NCBI RefSeq assembly: GCF_900496995.4
Contig: NC_044027.1
Coordinates: forward strand, 14,966,743 to 15,030,742
DNA: 64,000 nucleotides
Source of the DNA: Aquila chrysaetos chrysaetos
Taxonomy: Eukaryota; Chordata; Aves; Accipitriformes; Accipitridae
Direction: 5' to 3'
Positions 57,701-64,000 of this stretch are shown here, piece after piece. Both the position numbers and the translations under genes were made by a program. Below the pieces are notes generated by a model that was given only the letters and a program-made list of their open reading frames with translations, did no database searches and was not told where the DNA came from. Numbering within the stretch: the first letter of the stretch is position 1; each line of letters opens with the position of its first letter.

Positions 57701-60700
57701 GGTCTGTCCCCCGCCCCGGGCGCTCGGCTGGGTGCTCCCTGCATCCCTGATGGGAGACAGCTGCTTTTCCCAGCGCCGGTAGCCGGGCTGCCTCGGCTCC
57801 CCTGCAGCAAAGTCGCAGCACATATGCGACAGTATTCATATGGGCCCAATTAAAGGCTTGTTTTCCTAGTCCCGGAATAACCCCTCTAACATTCCCAACT
57901 CATTATCTTTTCAAATAAAGCCAAAACCTTGCAGCTAATTGTTTTGTGCTGTCAGGAGCGGTGCTATTATGGAGCAATCCAGTCTTTGAGCTGGTCCTTC
58001 ATCTCTGGCAATTAAGCCGTTCTGATGTTCACTTTGGTGTTTTCTTTTCCCCTTTTTGCTAATTCTTTCAAGCGCTTTCAGAGCTGTGTCGGCTGCCCTC
58101 GGGATTGGTGGCCTCTCTTTGTCTTCATCCCAGCAAAGACGGCAGCGATGCAGGGTGCCAGCACGCAGCTCCCTGGGAAGGGACCGGCCTTGACTCTTTC
58201 CACCTCGCCATCCCTGTGGCACTGCTGCCCCAGGGATGCTGCACAGTGCCGTGGGTCTGACTCTTCCCCCCCCGGCTGCTGGCTAGAGCCTGGCTTTGCG
58301 GCGGCTTCTCGCCCGTACAACCCTCCTGGTACATCCAGGCAATGGGTGGGCGGCTGCACTGGGGCGAGAGCCGATTTGGAGCTGGATGGGGTTTGGGCTG
58401 CAGTGAGGAGGAGCTGGTTAAGGGCAGCTGGATGGTGATTTCTCCTCTTTTAGCTTGGAGGAAAGAGGGGGACGGCGACGGCGGTGGGAGCAGGGGGCTG
58501 CCGACAGCCGTGCAGGATGGGGCGCCGGGTTAATTTCAGCCCTGGCGCAGGCTGGGGTACCCATCGGGCAGCCAGGAGAGGGTGACGGCGTTGCGGGTCT
58601 GTCCCCAGGCAAAGCCTATGAGATCACCTACGTGCGGCTGAAGTTTCACACCAGCCGCCCCGAGAGCTTCGCTATCTACAAGCGCAGCCGTGCCGACGGG
58701 CCCTGGGTGCCCTTCCAGTACTACAGCGCGTCCTGCGAGAAGACCTACGGGAAGCGGCAGCGGCACTACCTGCGGCCGGGGGAGGACGAGCAGGTGGCTT
58801 TCTGCACCGACGAATTCAGCGACATCTCCCCGCTGAGCGGGGGCAACGTGGCTTTCTCCACCCTCGAGGGACGGCCCAGCGCCTACAATTTCGACGGGAG
58901 TCCCGCGCTGCAGGTGCTGCTGGGGTGGGAATAAGGGTGGGTGCGTGGTCCCCCGGGACCGAGTGCGCTAATGCGGCCACCTGGGGTAAAAGCGCTTGTG
59001 ATGCTCTGCATCCCTGTAAGAAAAGGTGCAGGATGCGTCCCAGTTGGGGTGGTGGCCCAGGCTCCTGGCCAAGGTGCCTTCCCCGTGTCTCCTGCAGGAG
59101 TGGGTGACTGTCACCGACCTGCTCATCTCCTTGAACCGGCTCAACACATTTGGGGATGACATCTTCAAGGACCCCAAGGTGCTGCAGTCGTACTACTACG
59201 CCATCTCTGACTTCTCCGTCGGCGGCAGGTGAGGGGCAGCCGGACCGAGGTGAGGGCGGGAGGGAGCGGACCTTCCCGGGGCTGTGGGGCCGGGGCAGCT
59301 GCTCCCCACCTCAGTCTTGTTTGAATTGCATTTTGGGGGCAAACTGCTCAGATGTGGCTTCCTCCATTTGTAAACCAGAGCTGGCAGTGCAGAGATGGGT
59401 GGTGAAACCTGGAGCCCTTCCAGCTGTGCAGAAAGGAGGTCTTTTCCCCCCAAGCTCTCTCCATTTGCCAGCAGCTCTATTTTCTTTGCCCCCTCCCACC
59501 CTCATGTCTTTTAATGGCACTGGGGCTTGTGTGGCTCCTCCTGTGGTCCTGCTTGGTCCCTGGGCACAGCAAAAGAGGGGTCCCTGGGTGCCAGCGGAGA
59601 GATGCCCCGAGGCTGCGGAGACTGGTGGAGGAGCTTGCAGTCGGCACAAGCACGGCCCAAGGAGCCGGAGCAGCTGCCGGAGGGATGGGGAAGCCGATGT
59701 GGGACAGAAACACCAGTGACACCCACTCAGTGCTGCCCGTGGGCTGTGCTGCATGTGCCCTTCCCCGGCTGGGAGGAGTGGGAAACCTCTCCATCCCGGT
59801 GAGAGCTGCCTCCCCCAGGCAGCGGGGCTGGGGCTGCTCCCAGCCGGCCGGCAGCCCCCATCGCTGTCCTCTCATCCCCCCCACTGGTCCCAGCAGCTGG
59901 AGCTGGTTAGCATCTCACACGGGCCACCCTCGGCGTGTGACCTCCCAGCTGGCCGGGCCACGATCGCCTCAGGGACACAGCGGGCGACCCCAACACCGGC
60001 ACAGCCCGAGCCGCTTTCTGCCCCGCTCCTCACCCCATGGCCGCCCCAGCACCAGGGCCACACTCTGCACAGCCTGGGCACCGTCCCGCTGCTGGCTGCT
60101 CCCCACACCGGTGCTCAGAGGGGCTCGTCCCCACGCCGGGGGTCTCGCCGCAGGTGCAAATGCAACGGCCACGCCAGCGAGTGCGCGCCGGACGAGGCCG
60201 GGCAGCTGGTCTGCGTGTGCCAGCACAACACGGCCGGCGCCGACTGCGAGCGCTGCCAGCCCTTCTACCAGGATCGGCCCTGGGCTCGCGGCACCGCCGA
60301 GGCCGCCAACGAGTGTCTCCGTGAGTATCTGCCGGGCTGGCTCCGCGGTCACTGTGCGTGGTCGGCCCCCACGGGCCACGCTGGCGTTGCGTCGGCTCGT
60401 CCGGCTGCTCCTGCCCTTCCCGCCCGGGAAGAAAGCGCCCGCTCCGTTTTTGTAAGGCTGCTCTGGGCAGGGAGGGAGGATTTGGCACCGCAGGACCCCC
60501 CCTTCACAGCATCACCCTGAGGATTCCCTGACATTTCCTTACCCCCACGAGCGCAGCCGTCTGCTCTGCGCACGGTGCTGCACCCGCCTCTGCTCCCAAT
60601 GGCGGAGGCATTGCCGAAAGCTCACGCCGCTGAGCCAAGCAGCCCCTCTGGCTCATCCAACCCCCAGGAGGTTGCTTTAACCCCTGGGTGAGCCCTGTAC

Positions 60701-63700
60701 CCCCGAGATGCCGACCACCCCTGTTGTGTCCCTCCGTCCCACCAGCTTGCAACTGCAGCGGCCGCTCGGACGAGTGCTTCTACGACCGGGAGCTGTACCG
60801 CCGCAGCGGGCACGGGGGCCACTGCCGCAACTGCCGCGACAACACGGCCGGGCCCCGCTGCGAGCGCTGCCGGCAGAACCACTACCGCTGGGAGCAGCGG
60901 GCAGCCTGCCAGCCCTGCCACTGCCACCCCGCAGGTGCGTGGGGCTGCACCGAGTCGGGCTCCGGCTCTAAAACCCCTGCCCTAGCCGGGGCTTGGCGGG
61001 GAGGGACGGTTTCGGTCGGTCTCCCCATCTCACCCCCCCCCCGCCACATCTGGCTGGGGTTGAGCCTCAGGGCTGGCTGGGGTCCCCGCAGGCTCCCTGC
61101 AGCCCCAGTGCGATAGTTCGGGGACCTGCCTCTGCAAAGCCAACGTGACGGGCTGGAAGTGCGAGCGCTGCAAGGACGGTTACCACAGCCTCAGCGAAGG
61201 TGGCTGCAGGTGAGGAGGAGCCCGGCTCCGGGCAGGAGCAGCAGGATGGGACCGGGGCTCACTTTGTACCTTTGTCTTGCCCCATCCAGACCCTGCGCCT
61301 GCGACCCAGCGGGCAGCGTGGGCGCCTGCGACCCCAACACAGGGCATTGCACCTGCAAGGAGAGGGTGGAGGGGCACTTGTGCAACAGGTAAGCACCGCG
61401 GTCCCGGGATGGCGACGGGAATGCTGCCCCTTTCCAGGCTGGGCTCTGTGCTGGGGCTCGGTGGTCAGTGCAGGGCAGGTGTCTTCACTCCCGTGGGGAA
61501 TTGGTGCTTTCCCAGCCCCCGCACATGACCCCTCACAGGGACTTTGCCATGGGAATCCTGCGGGGTCGCTCCCTGCAGAGTGCAGCTGCATCCCTCTGGA
61601 CCACTGGGACTGGGCTCACTCGGAGCTGCCACCAGTGTCCCCACCTGGATGCTGCTGTGGTCCCCTGTGGCTCTGCCTGCCCTGTGCCACCGGCTCCCGT
61701 TTCTTCCCCATGCCCAGGTGCCAGCCGGGCTGGTTTAACCTGCAACCCCACAACCCCGCCGGTTGCACCAGCTGCTTCTGCTACGGCCACTCCACCGCCT
61801 GCACGGCGGCAGATGGCTACGAGGTGACCCACGTCCGCTCCGACTTCAGCCAAGGTACCGACCCCCCCCAGCCCCGGGGAGAAACAGGGGGCACAGCTGT
61901 GCCAACTCCAGCCAAAAAATTCCAGCAGTTTGGGAAGGCTGGGGCTGAGCATCCCCCTTTGGGGCTAACTGGTGGTGGCGGTGGGAGGGGGTTTTCTCTG
62001 GCTCGCCCCTAATTTTGCTGTTAAACCTCTGCTTTTGCCCCCAGCTCTGTGGGGACGGGCTCTCCCCGACTCCCCACGGCGTCCCTCCATGCCGACCTGC
62101 TCCCGGGGCTGTGCATGGCTCGGGGAATGCTGCGGAGCCGGGCATTGCCGTCTCACCACACCAGGGACTGTTAGGAGCCCTAAAAATCAGCTCAGAAAAA
62201 TAAAAACTAAAAGGATGGAGCCTGGTGGGAACTTTCCCCCTTATTCCCTCCTCTCCCCATCCTCAGCTGGGATGGGGTAGGGCAGACGGGGGGGGGCCAG
62301 GGGTGCGGGATGGGGTGCTCTTGCCCAGCTGCAGCCAGGGCTGTGCGTGGCAGGGCTGGATGCGTGCGGGATGTTCGGGGAAACCCTGCCATCTGCCGCG
62401 CAGCCCGACGTGTGCAGCCCTGGCTGCGGGCGCACCGCGGAACCCACCGCAACCCCTGCTCGCCGGGACCCCCGCCTGCACCCCGGCAGGGTACGGGCAC
62501 CCATCGCGGGCAAGCCCGGCTCTCCGCCTCGGCTGTACCCCGACGGGGTGTGCGCGCCAGCGAGCAGATGGATGCGAACACGCCAGGCGCCGGTTTATCC
62601 TGATTGCCTCTAAACCGTGCTGCCAATTGCTGTACTGCTGTAATGTCTTCCACGGCCTTGAAATAGAGCCAGGCTTTAAAGCGAGTCTTTTTTCCACCCT
62701 TCACGCAGCCAATTTGGGGCTGGTCCTTTAGGGACGGGTTTGGCAGAGCCCTGGGCTGGGTTGCAAGAGGCTCAACACAGCCGGGCAGCGTGGGGCAGGG
62801 CGCAGCCACCCACCCTCCGAAAGCCCTGCTCCCCAATCCTCAGCTGAGCTGGATCAGTGCTGGGCGAAAGGGTCCAAATTCGGGATGATTTGATCATCGA
62901 GTGCAGCCCACTCAAGAGCCAGGGAGGGATTTCCAAGTGTTCGTCCTGCGGGTGCCCGGGGCTGGAAGAAATAACTCACCCTGGGGAGTGTGTGGAGGGG
63001 GGGGCAGATTTTAGCTGATTTCTGAAGGAAACCGACTTAATGCAATTACACCCCATCTCTCCCTGGGCTTCCTGTGCTCTCCAGCCCACAGTAACATTGG
63101 AACCGCAGCACAGGCAGGGGGGCGAAAGTTTAAAGATAATAATTTCCTCCAAATCTAAGAAAATAAACAGAGGGAGGGGCTGGCTAGGGTCACTCTCCAG
63201 TCCATGAGAGCACAGAGCCCGAGCAGAGCAGGGTATTACAAAACACCGGCCCCTTAGAAAACCCTGCAGAGTCTCGGGAGGAGGGACAGAGCCCCCGAAA
63301 GCAGCACCCCTTTGCCCCCGCACTGCCGCTCTGTGCTGTCACGCAGGGCTGGAGAGCTGGGCTGCCGCAGCTGCGGGCATCGCAGACCTGCCTCTGCGCT
63401 GGGCTGGTGGGGAGATCGTCACCGAGTGGGATGGAGAGGAGCCGGTGGATTTTCTTGCACCAGGTATCATGTGTGCCGGGGTCCCTGGGGTCCTGTTCTG
63501 CCATGGGGACTCCTGGGTGCTCTTGTGGGAAATCCCACTGCTACACCGGTGTGTGAGGCACTGGGCTCAGTCCCAGAGCTGAGCATGTTTCAATAGCACA
63601 GGGCAGTGGCGGGGATTGGAGCGGTGGACTGGGACCCTGGGAGGGCAGGTTGGAGCTGGCCCTGCTCTAGGAGAGTGACCGTGCCTCCTGGTGATGCTGG

Positions 63701-63980
63701 TGGGAACAGGACTGCACCGGCAGCCCCGGCAGACTTGGTACCTCCATGTCCTACAGACTTTGCTCCTCTCTCCCCTCGCAGAGAAGTTTCTGCAGAACCA
63801 GCGTCTCAGTTACGGGCAGCTCCTGTCCCTGCTGCTGGGAGCGGAGAGGAACGGGACGGGGATGGAGACCGGGATGCCCCTGCTCCAGGTCCAACTGGTG
63901 CTGGAGGGTGAGGGGATGCAGATCACCATGTCCAGCAGCAAGAGCCAGCCCCAGCGCAGAAAGCAGGCTGTCACCTTCAG
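54340..63980 (+). CDS. LAMC3: LAMC3 laminin subunit gamma-3, first ten exons (gene continues past the window)
   Basis: Secreted basement-membrane chain that joins alpha and beta chains into laminin heterotrimers; its N-terminal domain takes part in network assembly. Joined exons: 54340-54712, 58609-58913, 59098-59228, 60154-60320, 60746-60934, 61092-61209, 61290-61388, 61718-61854, 63347-63463 and 63782-63980; 1835 bp, 611 codons plus two bases. All junctions have GT/AG and keep frame. Layout: signal peptide about 1-22, laminin N-terminal domain to about residue 270 ([33 protein letters not shown]), laminin EGF-like repeats from 271 to about 505, then the start of the laminin IV type A domain. 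The start has a strong context (AGCATGG). Gamma-3 rather than gamma-1 is supported by close similarity to human LAMC3 and by the position next to FIBCD1. The coiled-coil part lies beyond 64000. Confidence 0.96.
54713..58608 (+). other. LAMC3: LAMC3 intron 1
   Basis: 3.9 kb. Contains an AT-rich island at about 57830-58080 that stands out from GC-rich surroundings, and a T run near 57209-57223. No gene recognised. Confidence 0.8.
58609..58913 (+). CDS. LAMC3: LAMC3 exon 2 (laminin N-terminal domain)
   Basis: 305 bp. [20 protein letters not shown] through [20 protein letters not shown] to SPALQ, phase 0 before GTGCTGCT. Nearly identical to human over long stretches. Confidence 0.96.
59098..59228 (+). 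CDS. LAMC3: LAMC3 exon 3 (end of laminin N-terminal domain)
   Basis: 131 bp. [20 protein letters not shown], then [20 protein letters not shown] and G plus two bases of Arg. Acceptor CTCCTGCAG, donor GTGAGGGG. Confidence 0.96.
60154..60320 (+). CDS. LAMC3: LAMC3 exon 4 (first EGF-like repeat)
   Basis: 167 bp. [20 protein letters not shown], then [20 protein letters not shown] to ANECL plus one base. Eight-cysteine laminin EGF-like pattern. Confidence 0.96.
60746..60934 (+). CDS. LAMC3: LAMC3 exon 5 (second EGF-like repeat)
   Basis: 189 bp. [20 protein letters not shown], then [20 protein letters not shown] to CQPCHCHPA plus one base. Acceptor GTCCCACCAG, donor GTGCGTGG. Confidence 0.96.
61092..61209 (+). 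CDS. LAMC3: LAMC3 exon 6 (third EGF-like repeat)
   Basis: 118 bp. [20 protein letters not shown] then [18 protein letters not shown] plus two bases. Acceptor TCCCCGCAG, donor GTGAGGAG. Confidence 0.95.
61290..61388 (+). CDS. LAMC3: LAMC3 exon 7 (fourth EGF-like repeat)
   Basis: 99 bp. [20 protein letters not shown] then [12 protein letters not shown] plus two bases. Acceptor CCCCATCCAG, donor GTAAGCAC. Confidence 0.95.
61718..61854 (+). CDS. LAMC3: LAMC3 exon 8 (EGF-like repeat end and entry to laminin IV domain)
   Basis: 137 bp. [40 protein letters not shown] and SDFSQ plus one base. Acceptor CATGCCCAG, donor GTACCGAC. Confidence 0.95.
61855..63781 (+). other. LAMC3: LAMC3 introns 8 and 9
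   Basis: 61855-63346 and 63464-63781, on either side of the exon at 63347-63463. The first contains modest AT-rich patches near 62585-62710 and 63080-63180. No other gene recognised. Confidence 0.8.
63347..63463 (+). CDS. LAMC3: LAMC3 exon 9 (laminin IV type A domain, divergent)
   Basis: 117 bp between CACGCAGG and GTATCATG. Reads [20 protein letters not shown] then [18 protein letters not shown] plus one base. Overall similarity to human is weak here; the call rests on length, exact phase match at both ends, the WA start and the FLAPEKF junction with the next exon. Confidence 0.85.
63782..63980 (+). CDS. LAMC3: LAMC3 exon 10 (laminin IV type A domain)
   Basis: 199 bp, acceptor CCCCTCGCAG, donor GTACCCATC. 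Reads [20 protein letters not shown], then [20 protein letters not shown] and AVTF plus two bases. The human counterpart has KFLGDQRFSYGQ. It is the last exon in the window. Confidence 0.93.
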
Positions 63981-64000
63981 GTACCCATCACGGCGCTTTG

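Larger units (their letters stand above)
59229..61717 (+). other. LAMC3: LAMC3 introns 3-7
   Basis: Introns 59229-60153, 60321-60745, 60935-61091, 61210-61289 (80 bp) and 61389-61717. GC-rich, nothing recognised besides splice signals. Open frames across 59514-60520 run from intron into exon and are not separate genes. Confidence 0.85.

Noticed and set aside
61200-62012. 270-codon plus-strand open frame in LAMC3
   Set aside because: Crosses exons and introns; only the exon parts in the right phase are coding.

Overview
The window is nuclear DNA of a vertebrate, almost certainly a bird. It holds four protein-coding genes in the order and orientation of the human 9q34 block: ABL1 (+), QRFP (-), FIBCD1 (-), LAMC3 (+). 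A bird is suggested by the short introns, the very GC-rich right-hand three quarters (typical of a microchromosome), and a QRFP peptide ending GGFTFRF after a Lys-Arg site, which resembles the bird form as I remember it. I cannot name the species or order.

Layout. Bases 1-16735 hold the 3' part of ABL1: seven coding exons from the kinase alpha-C exon to the stop, then a 3' UTR of about 2.3 kb. Exon lengths are 85, 178, 185, 153, 90, 165 and 1700 bp, and the first six equal the human lengths as I know them. The SH3, SH2 and N-lobe exons lie upstream of the window. After a 5 kb gap comes QRFP (21967-22353, minus), a 128-residue RFamide precursor with a likely small non-coding first exon near 22.6 kb. 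FIBCD1 (27151-41409, minus) has seven coding exons adding up to exactly 1383 bp (460 residues plus stop). Its long 3' UTR probably ends at the signal at 24656-24661, and it has a CpG-rich, repeat-rich first exon. A 12.5 kb gap (41.85-54.34 kb) contains microsatellites and several AT-rich islands that look like possible regulatory elements. LAMC3 starts at 54340 (plus). Ten exons (611 codons) lie in the window, from the signal peptide through the laminin N-terminal domain and the first EGF-like repeats into the laminin IV domain, and the gene runs off the right edge.

The genes do not form a pathway: a cytoplasmic/nuclear tyrosine kinase, an appetite- and arousal-related neuropeptide, an acetyl-group-binding membrane lectin and a basement-membrane laminin chain. 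They are together through old conserved synteny. All exon boundaries come from reading GT/AG sites, codon phase across each junction and similarity to remembered family sequences; no alignment was run. I saw no RNA gene, CRISPR array, intact transposon or viral insertion. I found no undescribed biological system. The more interesting leads are the QRFP processing sites and promoter, an in-frame open stretch of 145 codons upstream of the FIBCD1 start, and several candidate non-coding regulatory islands.
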